Assembly (NCBI RefSeq): GCF_003591485.1
Contig: NZ_QZCF01000016.1
Coordinates: forward strand, 1 to 41,047
Reading direction: 5' to 3'
DNA: 41,047 bases
Source of the DNA: Paenibacillus sp. 1011MAR3C5
GTDB taxonomy: Bacteria > Bacillota > Bacilli > Paenibacillales > Paenibacillaceae
In this document: positions 7,230 through 14,998 of the stretch, piece by piece
Layout: each line of letters starts with the position of its first letter
Numbering within the stretch: position 1 is the stretch's first letter
Made by a program: the position numbers and the translations under genes
The notes under the pieces: model-generated
Told to the model about the DNA's origin: nothing
The model's input: only the letters and a program-made list of their open reading frames with translations
Database searches by the model: none

Positions 7230-7608
7230 ACGATTGGATCGATCTCAGATCAAACCCGGCGTACATCCAGGAGAAGCCGGTCCATCGAAACCCGGCTACC
7301 GAGTTTGGTCCTACGAACACGGGGAAAAACCAGAATTGTCCGCCATGGTGCATCCAGATATACGTGAAGCGGAACATGCAGCGGCGAATGCCGCCCGGAT
7401 CGACAGCTAGCAAGGATGCGGATTGCTGTTGCGGAACGAAGGAAGGCGGAGGCGAGGTTGGCGCCATTTGCTGTCCTCCTGGAGGGCCGGGGGTTGGTCC
7501 CGGGCCGGGTCCAGGAAAAGTGCCAAATGGTGGTCCTGGCGGCGGTCCGGGAGGCCCCGGAGGACCTGGTGGTCCGAAGGGCGGGCCAAACGGTGGTAAA
7601 TATGACAT
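7216..7608 (-). CDS. Gly/Pro-rich (collagen-like) protein with conserved C-terminal domain
   Basis: This is a 130-residue protein. Residues 4-46 are an irregular GPP/PFGPP/PGPGP collagen-like tract, 47-68 a Pro/Gln/Ser linker, and 69-130 a compact aromatic domain that begins AVDPGGIRRCMFRFTYIW and ends in SFTCV. I recall similar short Pro/Gly-rich plus 'DPG.IR.C..R.TYIW' proteins in Bacillus and Paenibacillus, usually annotated as hypothetical, so the domain is probably conserved. GGAGTGAT lies 5-6 bases before ATG 7608, which favours this strand over the long antisense frame. Two cysteines (in RRC and TCV) could form a disulfide. The function is unknown; a spore-surface component is a guess based on composition. 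Confidence 0.72.
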   Translation of the reverse strand: MSYLPPFGPPFGPPGPPGPPGPPPGPPFGTFPGPGPGPTPGPPGGQQMAPTSPPPSFVPQQQSASLLAVDPGGIRRCMFRFTYIWMHHGGQFWFFPVFVGPNSVAGFRWTGFSWMYAGFDLRSIQSFTCV

Positions 7609-7657
7609 GAAATCACTCCATTTTCATCAGGATGAACGTATGAGGAAGCTTGAGAAG

Positions 7658-7685
7658 TCAGCACATGTGGTGCTGATTTTTTTTG
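7658..7685 (+). terminator. Terminator-like hairpin without an adjacent upstream gene
   Basis: TCAGCAC (7658-7664) and GTGCTGA (7670-7676) enclose 5 bases and are followed by eight T. It points rightward. The nearest rightward gene ends at 7229, beyond an opposing gene, so it may stop read-through into 8317 or end an unseen RNA. Confidence 0.65.
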
Positions 7686-7984
7686 TATTCTATGCCGCTG
7701 TCCGCCTACAGGTGATGCAATTGGCAGGCAGCCGTACGCCCAACTTGTCGGGAGCATGAACCAACATGTGGTCGTCAACGGAAAATGTCACCGGATAGCT
7801 GGTTGTCATATTAGGCTGTCCAATAAGCAGGTTTGCTTGCTTGATGAGATAACTCGCATCATTAAAAACGCAAGCATAGGCAGAAAACGCCGGAATTCCC
7901 GGTTATTTTTCATTTACCCAAACACGCTCGCCGGCTCAACCATCCTTTGAATCGATAGCGCGAATCCTTCCTTACTTTCAAGGT
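7686..7984. other. Intergenic, no gene seen
   Basis: A 64-codon open frame (7756-7950) has no ribosome binding site and no recognisable content. No RNA gene is visible. Confidence 0.5.
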
Positions 7985-8115
7985 CGATCTGATCGACTTA
8001 TTCAGGTCAGAAGAGGCTTCTAAGAGTATTTAAGTGGGTGTTACCGACTTATTCGAGTTAGATGAAATTGCTGCATTCAGTTAAGTCGATTCTATCGACT
8101 TAATCCCAATCTCTG
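7985..8115. repeat. Degenerate 51-bp tandem repeat, about 2.5 copies
   Basis: Three blocks start at 7985, 8036 and 8087, exactly 51 bp apart. Each has a (T/A)YCGACTTA core at the same offset (TCGACTTATTC, CCGACTTATTC, TCGACTTAATC), and units 1 and 2 both end in TTTAAGT/GTTAAGT. Similarity is strongest in the core and the unit end. The repeat is not CRISPR-like because the units are contiguous and diverged. Confidence 0.55.
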
Positions 8116-8248
8116 AGCGAGCATGTCCCACAGTTCGTACGCAATAACAATAACGAGATGTTCGACTCCAGAAGAGAGCCCTCTATGCCGAGCAGCCTTC
8201 TGATTTAACTATATGAGCGAAACCTCCCTTATCAGATCCTATTAAGAC

Positions 8249-8294
8249 TTGCTATTCCTTATTTCTTGTTTTATAATCGTAATAATTACGATTA
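8249..8294 (+). promoter_or_regulatory. Promoter with perfect Zur box
   Basis: TTGCTA (8249-8254) has a 17-base spacer to TATAAT (8272-8277). The 15-bp palindrome TCGTAATAATTACGA (8277-8291) fits the B. subtilis Zur 7-1-7 consensus TCGTAATnATTACGA exactly, and the symmetry extends to 8274-8294. Its position at the -10/+1 region implies zinc-dependent repression. Confidence 0.88.
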
Positions 8295-8316
8295 CGAATA
8301 AGGAGAGTACAATAAC

Positions 8317-9534
8317 ATGAACATGAATCATGAACAAGCGGCCCCTGGCAATCAGAATAAACTCCCGGTAACGGTATTAAGCGGCTATCTGGGCTCCGGC
8401 AAAACGACGGTGCTTAACCATGTGCTGAACAATAGAGAGGGCTTGCGCGTAGCCGTGATCGTCAATGATTTGAGCGAAGTGAACATAGACGCCGATCTGG
8501 TGCGGGGCGGGAGTGGACTGAGCCGGACGGAAGAGAAGCTGGTGGAGATGTCCAACGGCTGCATCTGCTGTACGCTGCGTGATGATTTGCTTCAAGAAGT
8601 TGAGCGGCTGGCGAAGGAGGGGCGGTTCGATTACATATTAATCGAATCTACCGGGGTAGGCGAACCGGTGCCCGTCGCGCAAACATTCACTTATGTGGAT
8701 GAAGAACTGGGCATTGATCTATCGCAATTTTGCCAGCTCGATTGCATGGTGACAGTCGTGGACGCCTACCGTTTCTGGCATGATTTCTCTTCGGGTCAAT
8801 CGCTGCTTGACCGCAATGAGGCGGTAGGGGAAGGGGATACGCGCGATGTGGTCGATCTGCTGATGGATCAGATTGAATTTTGCGATGTGCTGCTGCTCAA
8901 CAAATGCGATCTGGTAGAGGAAGAGGAGCTTGCCGAACTGGAAGGAGTCTTGCGCAAGCTGCAGCCTAGAGCGCGCATCATCCGTACAGAGCAGGGACGC
9001 GTGAAGCCGTCCGACATTTTGCATACGGGCTTGTTCAACTTTGAAGAGGCCAGCGTCTCGGCGGGCTGGATGAAAGAATTGTCGAAGCCCGTCCATACGC
9101 CGGAGACGGAGGAATACGGCATCTCATCCTTTGTCTATGAGCGTGCAAGACCGTTCCATCCGGTTCGGCTCATGAATTGGATGGAGGACTGGTCGCCAGA
9201 AGTGGTCCGGGCGAAAGGAATTGTGTGGCTGGCTACGCGCAGCGAGCTGGCTCAAAGCCTCAGCCAAGCGGGGCCATCCGTTCAATTCGGCCCGTCGGGC
9301 TACTGGGTAGCCGCGCTTCCGGCTGCGGAGCAGAGGGCGATCCTGCTGGAGGAGCCTGACCTTGCGAAGCAATGGCATCCGGACTTCGGGGATCGGATCA
9401 ACAAGCTTGTTTTTATCGGCATCAGCATGGACAGGGACGGCATTACGGCAGGGCTTGACGATTGTCTGCTGACCGATCAGGAGATGGCGATGGATTGGCG
9501 ATTGTTCGCCGATCCAATGCCGAACGCGATATGA
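8317..9534 (+). CDS. yciC: COG0523 GTPase, Zur-regulated zinc chaperone (YciC/ZagA-like)
   Basis: This is a 405-residue P-loop GTPase of the CobW/P47K (COG0523) family. Walker A is GYLGSGKTT (23-31), the metal motif is GCICC with Cys82, Cys84 and Cys85, Walker B is around ESTG (110-113) and the guanine motif is NKCD (195-198). The CobW C-terminal domain occupies about 260-400. Zur-controlled members such as B. subtilis YciC/ZagA act as zinc metallochaperones that supply zinc enzymes during starvation. The perfect Zur box over the promoter makes the zinc subgroup assignment strong. The start is ATG 8317 with AAGGAGAG upstream. The gene stands alone and ends near a hairpin at 9584. Confidence 0.9.
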   Translation: MNMNHEQAAPGNQNKLPVTVLSGYLGSGKTTVLNHVLNNREGLRVAVIVNDLSEVNIDADLVRGGSGLSRTEEKLVEMSNGCICCTLRDDLLQEVERLAKEGRFDYILIESTGVGEPVPVAQTFTYVDEELGIDLSQFCQLDCMVTVVDAYRFWHDFSSGQSLLDRNEAVGEGDTRDVVDLLMDQIEFCDVLLLNKCDLVEEEELAELEGVLRKLQPRARIIRTEQGRVKPSDILHTGLFNFEEASVSAGWMKELSKPVHTPETEEYGISSFVYERARPFHPVRLMNWMEDWSPEVVRAKGIVWLATRSELAQSLSQAGPSVQFGPSGYWVAALPAAEQRAILLEEPDLAKQWHPDFGDRINKLVFIGISMDRDGITAGLDDCLLTDQEMAMDWRLFADPMPNAI

Positions 9535-9583
9535 CCGTTTAAGGAAGCATTATAGCTTGTACGTTCCTTGTATCATGAGGTTC

Positions 9584-9620
9584 AAGAGGTTAATCCGTGT
9601 CTAACGGGTTAACCTCTTTC
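9584..9620 (+). terminator. Hairpin terminator after the zinc GTPase gene
   Basis: AAGAGGTTAATCCGT (9584-9598) pairs with ACGGGTTAACCTCTT (9604-9618) with one G-T pair. The T-tract is short (TTTC). From 9621 to 9870 I see no gene, T-box or SAM riboswitch. Confidence 0.6.
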
Positions 9621-9874
9621 TGCATTGCACGATAGCGTAAACGCCATTCCCTTTTCTTCTGTACGTTACCTTCCGAGTCTCCCGAACCATTTTCAAGCCT
9701 CTATCCCTTCCCTTCCAAACTGGCTTTATTTGCTTAGCCAAGCAGCATTCGCCCCATGAATATTATGGGTGCTTAATATGAAAAATAGGGTCAAATCCTG
9801 ATTTTGCATGGGGAAGCAAATATTCCGTCTTTTTCGTTAAGTCTATCCTTCTCATCCAGAAAGGAGTGTTCCCG

Positions 9875-10882
9875 CTGATTGAACTCATCGATATCGAGAA
9901 GGTATACCGGACTGGCAAGAAATCATCCTTTATCGCCCTGCGCGGCGTTAACCTGAAGGTGGAGAAGGGAGAAATCTTCGGCGTGATCGGCCGGTCCGGA
10001 GCGGGGAAGAGCACACTTCTCCGCAGCGTGAACCTGCTGGAGCGGCCAACCGGAGGCATCGTTATCGTAGGCGGGGACAAGCTGACGGCATTAGGCGTGA
10101 AGGAGCTGCAGGAGAAAAGGAAGCGGATCGGGATGATCTTTCAGCATTTTAATCTGCTCACGACTGCGACCGTCCGGGACAACATTGCATTCCCGCTGCG
10201 GATTGCCAGACACAGCGCTAACCGGATCAAGACGCGTGTCGATGAGCTGCTGGAGCTGGTCGGGCTTACTGCCTATCAGCATCACTATCCGAGGCAGCTG
10301 TCCGGCGGACAGAAGCAGCGTGTCGGCATAGCTAGAGCGCTGGCGAACGATCCTGAGGTGCTGCTCTGCGACGAGGCGACCTCGGCGCTTGATCCGCAGA
10401 CGACAGACAGCATATTGACGCTGCTGAAGGAGATCAATCGCAAGATGGGCATTACGATTCTGCTCATTACACATGAGATGGGGGTTATTCGCTCTGTATG
10501 CGATCGCGTCGCCGTGATGGAGCATGGCCGGATTGTGGAGAGCGGTACCGTGCTGGATGTGTTTCTTAATCCGAAGGACAACATCACGAGAGAGTTCGTC
10601 AGTGAGGTGTCTGAAACAATTGGCAGCGAAGCGATTGACGCTTATCGCGCGCAAGGGAGTATGGTACGCATTCACTTCCGGGGAGATCAGACCTACGAAC
10701 CTGTCCTGTATGAGACCGTACGGCGCACGGAAGCGACATTTGCCATCCTGCAAGGCACCGTATCTAAGATGAAGGACGTTCCGTACGGGCAGCTGATTGT
10801 GGAGCTACGGGGCAGCGAATCCGAGGTTGATCGCATTATTGAGGAATTGGGCCAGCAGGGACTTGAGGTGAGCAGATTATGA
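9875..10882 (+). CDS. metN: Methionine ABC transporter ATP-binding protein
   Basis: This is the ATPase of the MetNPQ methionine importer, 335 residues. Walker A is GRSGAGKST, the ABC signature LSGGQKQR, Walker B LLCDEATSALD, and the switch His lies in LLITHEMG. A C-terminal NIL (ACT-like) methionine-sensing domain spans about the last 80 residues. The start is unusual. AAGGAG sits at 9861-9866, and the family normally begins M-I-x-L right before the first strand; here that position is CTG 9875 followed by IELIDIEKVY. GTG 9866 would overlap the ribosome binding site. No SAM riboswitch or T-box is seen in the leader, although Bacillus metNPQ operons usually have one. It overlaps metP by 4 bases (ATGA). 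Confidence 0.9.
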   Translation: MIELIDIEKVYRTGKKSSFIALRGVNLKVEKGEIFGVIGRSGAGKSTLLRSVNLLERPTGGIVIVGGDKLTALGVKELQEKRKRIGMIFQHFNLLTTATVRDNIAFPLRIARHSANRIKTRVDELLELVGLTAYQHHYPRQLSGGQKQRVGIARALANDPEVLLCDEATSALDPQTTDSILTLLKEINRKMGITILLITHEMGVIRSVCDRVAVMEHGRIVESGTVLDVFLNPKDNITREFVSEVSETIGSEAIDAYRAQGSMVRIHFRGDQTYEPVLYETVRRTEATFAILQGTVSKMKDVPYGQLIVELRGSESEVDRIIEELGQQGLEVSRL

Positions 10883-11580
10883 CAGGCAAGGTGGCCACGA
10901 TGGCGGGTTCGAACCTGTTTTCTTTTTTCTCGGATGTCCGATGGGACGACATCTTCCAAGCTTCGAATGAAACGATGTATATGCTCGTATTCTCCTTGCT
11001 GTTCACGGTTATACTGGGGCTGCTGCTGGGCATTGTGCTGTTCCTGTTCTCTGAGGGCCAGCTGCTGCAGAACAGGGCGCTCTACGGCATATTGTCGGTC
11101 ATCGTGAATGTGCTTCGCTCCGTTCCGTTTGTCATCCTGATGATTCTGATCATGCCGGTTACGAAAATGATCGTGGGCACGTCCATTGGCGTGAAGGGAG
11201 CGATTCCGCCGCTCGTCGTAGCCGCCGCTCCGTTCTTTGCCCGGCTGGTGGAGACCTCCTTGCGGGAGGTTGACAAAGGCGTGGTGGAGGCAGCGACGGC
11301 AATGGGAGCCTCGAAGGGCATGATTGTGCTGCATGTGCTGCTTCGGGAAGCGCGTACAGGATTGATTGCAGCGATTACGATTACGGCTGTTACGCTTGTC
11401 TCCTATACTGCCATGTCCGGCGTGATCGGCGGCGGCGGGTTAGGCGATCTTGCCCTGCGCTTCGGCTACCAGCGCTTCCGTCTGGATGTCATGATTGTAA
11501 CCGTCGCATTACTGCTTATTCTGGTTCAAATTCTGCAATCGGTGGGCGATATGCTGGTCCGGGCGTTCAGCCGAAGGTAA
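10879..11580 (+). CDS. metP: Methionine ABC transporter permease
   Basis: This is the 233-residue membrane subunit of the importer. Five hydrophobic helices are visible from about residue 30 onward, with the binding-protein-dependent transport motif EAATAMGASKGMIVLHVLLR and a GVIGGGGLGDLALRFGYQRF block near the C-terminus, both typical of MetI/MetP. The ATG overlaps the metN stop codon, indicating translational coupling. The family is usually about 220 residues, so a slightly later start is possible. Confidence 0.92.
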   Translation: MTGKVATMAGSNLFSFFSDVRWDDIFQASNETMYMLVFSLLFTVILGLLLGIVLFLFSEGQLLQNRALYGILSVIVNVLRSVPFVILMILIMPVTKMIVGTSIGVKGAIPPLVVAAAPFFARLVETSLREVDKGVVEAATAMGASKGMIVLHVLLREARTGLIAAITITAVTLVSYTAMSGVIGGGGLGDLALRFGYQRFRLDVMIVTVALLLILVQILQSVGDMLVRAFSRR

Positions 11581-11619
11581 CGATCCAACCATCCGATATA
11601 GAAACAGGTGAAGATGCAC

Positions 11620-12489
11620 ATGAGAAACCATTCGACTAAAATGCTGGTTCTAATCCTGCTGACTCTGATGCTGGCAGCTTGCGGCAACAATGGAGCGAGC
11701 AATGACAACGGAACGGGCGGCGCCACGCCTTCCCCCGGTACTGAAGGCGGCCAGACGGAAGGAGAGACCGTCAAGCTTAAGGTTGGCGTCTCCCCGGTTC
11801 CCCATGCCGCTATCTTGAACCATCTGATTCCCGTGCTGAAAGAGCAGGGTGTCACCCTGGAAGCTGTGGAATTCAACGACTATATCCAGCCCAATGTGCA
11901 GCTGTACGAGAAGCAGTTGGACGCGAACTTCTTCCAGCACGAGCCCTATCTGGTTCAATTCAATAAGGATCGAGGCTACGATCTGGTGAAAGCGGCCAAT
12001 GTTCATATCGAGCCCTTCGGCGTCTATTCGCATAAAATCAAAACGATCGAAGAGCTGAAGGACGGCGCGAAGATCGCCATCCCGAACGATCCGACCAACG
12101 GCGGCCGCTCGCTCATTCTGCTGGCGCAACATGGCTTGATCGAGCTGGATGAGAGCGTCGGCGTCGAAGCGACAGTATCGGATATCCAGCATAATCCGCG
12201 CGGCTTCAAGTTCGTGGAGCTGGAGGCGGCTACTCTGCCCCGGGTGCTGAACGAGGTGGATATCGCGGCGATCAATACCAACTTTGCGCTTGAAGCGGAC
12301 CTTAATCCGACGGAGGATGCGCTCTTTATCGAGGACAAGGACTCCCCTTATGTCAATATCTTGGCCGTCCGGGCGGACAATAAGGACAGTGATGCCATTC
12401 AGAAGCTGGTACAGGCATTGAAATCGCCGGAGATCGAGACCTTTATCAACGATACGTATAAAGGCGCGGTCATACCGGCATTCGACTAG
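11620..12489 (+). CDS. metQ: Methionine-binding lipoprotein
   Basis: This is an NlpA/MetQ-family substrate-binding lipoprotein. ATG 11620 is preferred (AGGTGA 8 bases upstream) over GTG 11608. The N-terminus is a lipoprotein signal with lipobox LAAC and Cys21, followed by a Gly/Asn/Ser/Thr-rich spacer. The mature domain has the family pattern VGVSPVPHAAIL, FNDYIQPN, DANFFQHEPYL, IAIPNDPTNGGRSL and a late TNFALEADLNP. It would deliver D- or L-methionine to MetNP on the outer face of the membrane. It lies 39 bases after metP and ends the operon before a strong terminator. Confidence 0.92.
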   Translation: MRNHSTKMLVLILLTLMLAACGNNGASNDNGTGGATPSPGTEGGQTEGETVKLKVGVSPVPHAAILNHLIPVLKEQGVTLEAVEFNDYIQPNVQLYEKQLDANFFQHEPYLVQFNKDRGYDLVKAANVHIEPFGVYSHKIKTIEELKDGAKIAIPNDPTNGGRSLILLAQHGLIELDESVGVEATVSDIQHNPRGFKFVELEAATLPRVLNEVDIAAINTNFALEADLNPTEDALFIEDKDSPYVNILAVRADNKDSDAIQKLVQALKSPEIETFINDTYKGAVIPAFD

Positions 12490-12506
12490 CGCAGTCGGTC
12501 AGGTAC

Positions 12507-12552
12507 AGATCGCCATCCCTTCGCATCATGCGGCAGTGGATGGCGATCTTTT
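12507..12552 (+). terminator. Terminator of the metNPQ operon
   Basis: AGATCGCCATCC (12507-12518) pairs perfectly with GGATGGCGATCT (12538-12549) and TTT follows. Confidence 0.75.
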
Positions 12553-12654
12553 GCTGCTGCTTGATTTTCTTTGATTTCAGATAGAGGAATGGTTAAGATA
12601 GAGAAATAGACCAGCTCTGGCATGAGGAGCGATAACAACGACGGGGTGATAGCT

Positions 12655-13824
12655 TTGTCTTATTCATTTGATGAGTTGATTGATCGTAAAAATTCGCGTT
12701 CCTACAAGTGGGATCAAGTAGGCCCGTTATTCGGAGATAAGGATATATTGCCGCTATGGGTGGCCGATATGGATTTCCCTAGCCCTCCTGCAGTCCGGGA
12801 GGTTCTGCACAAGCGGGTGGAGCTTGGAGCCTACGGCTATGCGATCCGCACGGATGATTATTTTGACGCCATTATGGGCTGGTTTCAGCGCAGGCATCAT
12901 TGGAAGTTGGAGAAAGACTGGATTGTCGACAGCCCAAGTGTCGTAACGACGCTGAGCCTGGCTGTCGAGCAATTCACCGCGCCTGGCGATAAGGTCGTCA
13001 TTCAGACGCCAGTCTATTATCCGTTCTACGATGTCATCGAGAGCAATGACCGCGTCCTGGCCCTTAATCCGCTAATTAATCAGAACGGCCGCTACGAGAT
13101 GGACCTGGAGCAACTGGAGTCTTTGTTCAGCGAGGGTGCGAAGCTGATGCTATTCTGCAATCCTCACAATCCGGGCGGGCGCGTATGGAGCCGGGATGAG
13201 CTGCTGGCGCTTGGAGATCTGTGCCTCCGTTATGGCGTTACTGTCGTGTCGGATGAAATCCATTGCGATTTGATCTTCCCCGGCCATGAGCATGTACCGT
13301 TCGCATCGCTGTCGGAAGAGCTTGCAGCTATTACGATTACGTGCCTGGCTGCGACCAAAACCTTTAATCTGCCTGGCCTTCATACTTCCTTTATGGTCGT
13401 GCAGAACAGCGGCATGAGAGCGCGCCTCGACAAGCGGATCAAGACGCTGAGCATTCATATGGCGCAGCACTTCGCGCAGGATGCGGTTGTGGCGGCCTAT
13501 AATGAAGGCGAGGTTTGGCTGGAAGATTTGCTTGTCTACGTGAAGGGCAATCTGGATTATGCGCTTGCATATCTGGAGGAGCACCTGCCGCAAGTGAAGC
13601 CGATGAAGCCCGATGGCACTTACCTGCTGTGGCTGGATTGCCGGGCGCTCGGCCTGGACAAAAACGGACTCAAGCAGCTGATGCACAAGAAAGCAAAGGT
13701 TGCCTTCAATGAAGGCTCTATGTTCGGCGTGGAGGGCGAAGGCTGGCTGCGCGTCAACCTGGCATGCCCGCGGTTTATTGTGGAGCAGGCGCTGCGCCAG
13801 TTCTGCGAGGCCGCTAAGCAATAG
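12655..13824 (+). CDS. patB: PatB/MalY-type C-S lyase (cystathionine beta-lyase family)
   Basis: This is a 389-residue class I/II PLP aminotransferase-fold enzyme. Family landmarks are KWD near the N-terminus, LPLWVADMDFP, CNPHNPGGRVW, SDEIHCDL with the PLP-contact Asp200, and AATKTFNLPGL with the PLP lysine Lys235. The C-terminal G.G.LRVNLACPR holds the carboxylate-binding arginine. Members cleave cystathionine or cysteine/cystine to pyruvate, ammonia and a thiol. TTG 12655 is chosen as the start because GGGGTGAT lies 4-7 bases upstream and family members start close to here; an upstream ATG (12622) has no site. Lying after metNPQ, it fits sulfur amino acid metabolism, though the terminator at 12507 implies its own promoter. 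Confidence 0.85.
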   Translation: MSYSFDELIDRKNSRSYKWDQVGPLFGDKDILPLWVADMDFPSPPAVREVLHKRVELGAYGYAIRTDDYFDAIMGWFQRRHHWKLEKDWIVDSPSVVTTLSLAVEQFTAPGDKVVIQTPVYYPFYDVIESNDRVLALNPLINQNGRYEMDLEQLESLFSEGAKLMLFCNPHNPGGRVWSRDELLALGDLCLRYGVTVVSDEIHCDLIFPGHEHVPFASLSEELAAITITCLAATKTFNLPGLHTSFMVVQNSGMRARLDKRIKTLSIHMAQHFAQDAVVAAYNEGEVWLEDLLVYVKGNLDYALAYLEEHLPQVKPMKPDGTYLLWLDCRALGLDKNGLKQLMHKKAKVAFNEGSMFGVEGEGWLRVNLACPRFIVEQALRQFCEAAKQ

Positions 13825-13867
13825 CTTATGAGCACGGTATAGGTTCATAGCAGAAGGAGGCCGTTCG

Positions 13868-14071
13868 ATGTTGTTCATTCTCTCGATCCTGTTATTGCCT
13901 TTTGGGCTTGTCATGCTCATTCAGCCGCAATGGATATGGGCCATTTCCGAGGAGTGGAAGTCTAATGATGCGACCGAGCCATTCGATCTCTACTTATTTT
14001 CTACCCGATTCGGCGGCGCCATAAGCACGCTGGTGGCGCTGGGCGGCATTATTGCGAGTTTTTTCTTATAG
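13868..14071 (+). CDS. Small two-helix membrane protein
   Basis: This is a 67-residue protein with hydrophobic helices at 2-24 and 48-66 separated by an acidic, Trp-containing loop (PQWIWAISEEWKSND) and a TRFGG motif. AGAAGGAGG lies 8 bases upstream and a strong terminator follows at once, which supports a real gene. It resembles short Bacillales 'DUF' membrane proteins (possibly DUF6199), but I am not sure of the family and the function is unknown. It lies 43 bases after patB and could be co-transcribed. Confidence 0.75.
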   Translation: MLFILSILLLPFGLVMLIQPQWIWAISEEWKSNDATEPFDLYLFSTRFGGAISTLVALGGIIASFFL

Positions 14072-14073
14072 GG

Positions 14074-14106
14074 AAAAGAGCGGCACCTGGATGCCGCTCT
14101 TTTTAT
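14074..14106. terminator. Strong intrinsic terminator
   Basis: AAAAGAGCGGCA (14074-14085) pairs perfectly with TGCCGCTCTTTT (14092-14103) around 6 bases. It ends patB and the small gene, and may also serve the convergent radical SAM gene. Confidence 0.85.
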
Positions 14107-14179
14107 TTGCTCAGCTCTTATTCTTCTGTACCCGAAGGCTTCCGCAAGTAAGCTTACGGGGACCTATGATTGCTCCTGA

Positions 14180-14998
14180 TTACGGCTCGAAGCCCTCTTG
14201 GCTAACGAGCCATTCGCCATCCCGGAATTCCCCGCGAATGCGTTCGATGACGGTCTGCAGCGCATCCGGATGATACCATTCCGATAGGCCATGCTTACGA
14301 TAGAGATTTTCCAGCCCCAGCCGCTGCGTCCGCTTGCCGCCGCTGCCATCGCCGTTGAAGTAATCGTCGATGCATACGCGGCCAGTCGCTTGGCGAAGCA
14401 GGCGAGGGAAGTTCTCGCTGCTAGGCAGGAGCGGTGCGATTGCCGCTTGCGTGGCAATGCCTTCTTCGCTTAACGCAGTCAGCGCCCGCAGCCGCGCAGC
14501 AATAGGTGGCGCAGACGGTGAGAACAGCTTGCGCATATCATCGCGGTCCGTCTCGATCGTCATGCTGACGCGCACACGCTCTCCCAGTTGCTTCAGTAAA
14601 TCAATATCGCGCGTGATCAGCGGGCTGCGCGTCTGCACGAGCAGAAAGTCCGGCGGTTCCTCGACCATTGTCTCCAGCAGCGACCTGGTAACCCCCTCCT
14701 TATGCTCGGCAGGCTGGTAGGGGTCGGTGCTGGAGGACATGAAGATGGTGACGGGCCCTTTCTTCTTCGCTGTGCGAAGCTGGCGCCGCAGTACCTCCGC
14801 AGCGCCTTGCTTCACGTCGACCCATGTTCCCCACTCCTGCTGCCGGAAGAGGGAGACGGGCATTTGCCTGACATAACAGAAGGAACAAGCGAATGCGCAG
14901 CCTGCGTACGGGTTGAGCGAATGCGTGTAGCCGGAGAGGAAGCCTGTCCCTTTGTTCAAAATCGATTGCGGCTCTTTATAATGAAGCGAGGTTCGCAT
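14180..14998 (-). CDS. Radical SAM protein, SplB-like (Rv2578c family)
   Basis: This 272-residue radical SAM enzyme resembles the 'SPL family radical SAM protein' group. The [4Fe-4S] motif CAFACSFCYV gives Cys34, Cys38 and Cys41 in the CxxxCxxC pattern, preceded by HSLNPYAGC. Later blocks MSSSTDPYQPAE, VQTRSPLITRDIDLL and SMTIETDRDD are typical of this group. True spore photoproduct lyases repair thymine dimers in spores; the role of this shorter group is not established. The ATG lies inside the end of the adaB-like gene (23-bp overlap) with GGAG about 8 bases upstream, so it is translated in the same operon as the alkylation-repair genes. That context suggests a DNA-repair or nucleic acid role. 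Confidence 0.82.
   Translation of the reverse strand: MRTSLHYKEPQSILNKGTGFLSGYTHSLNPYAGCAFACSFCYVRQMPVSLFRQQEWGTWVDVKQGAAEVLRRQLRTAKKKGPVTIFMSSSTDPYQPAEHKEGVTRSLLETMVEEPPDFLLVQTRSPLITRDIDLLKQLGERVRVSMTIETDRDDMRKLFSPSAPPIAARLRALTALSEEGIATQAAIAPLLPSSENFPRLLRQATGRVCIDDYFNGDGSGGKRTQRLGLENLYRKHGLSEWYHPDALQTVIERIRGEFRDGEWLVSQEGFEP

Noticed and set aside
7364..7759. Long rightward Gly/Pro-rich open frame
   Set aside because: It is the antisense of the leftward collagen-like gene, which has a proper ribosome binding site and a conserved-looking C-terminal domain. GPP-coding DNA is GC-rich and keeps several frames open.
7985..8115. Possible CRISPR array
   Set aside because: Units are contiguous 51-bp diverged copies with no constant repeat plus variable spacer pattern, and no cas gene is present.
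9620..9874. SAM riboswitch or T-box in front of metNPQ
   Set aside because: I looked for the S-box core and the T-box AGGGTGGNACCGCG sequence and found neither.
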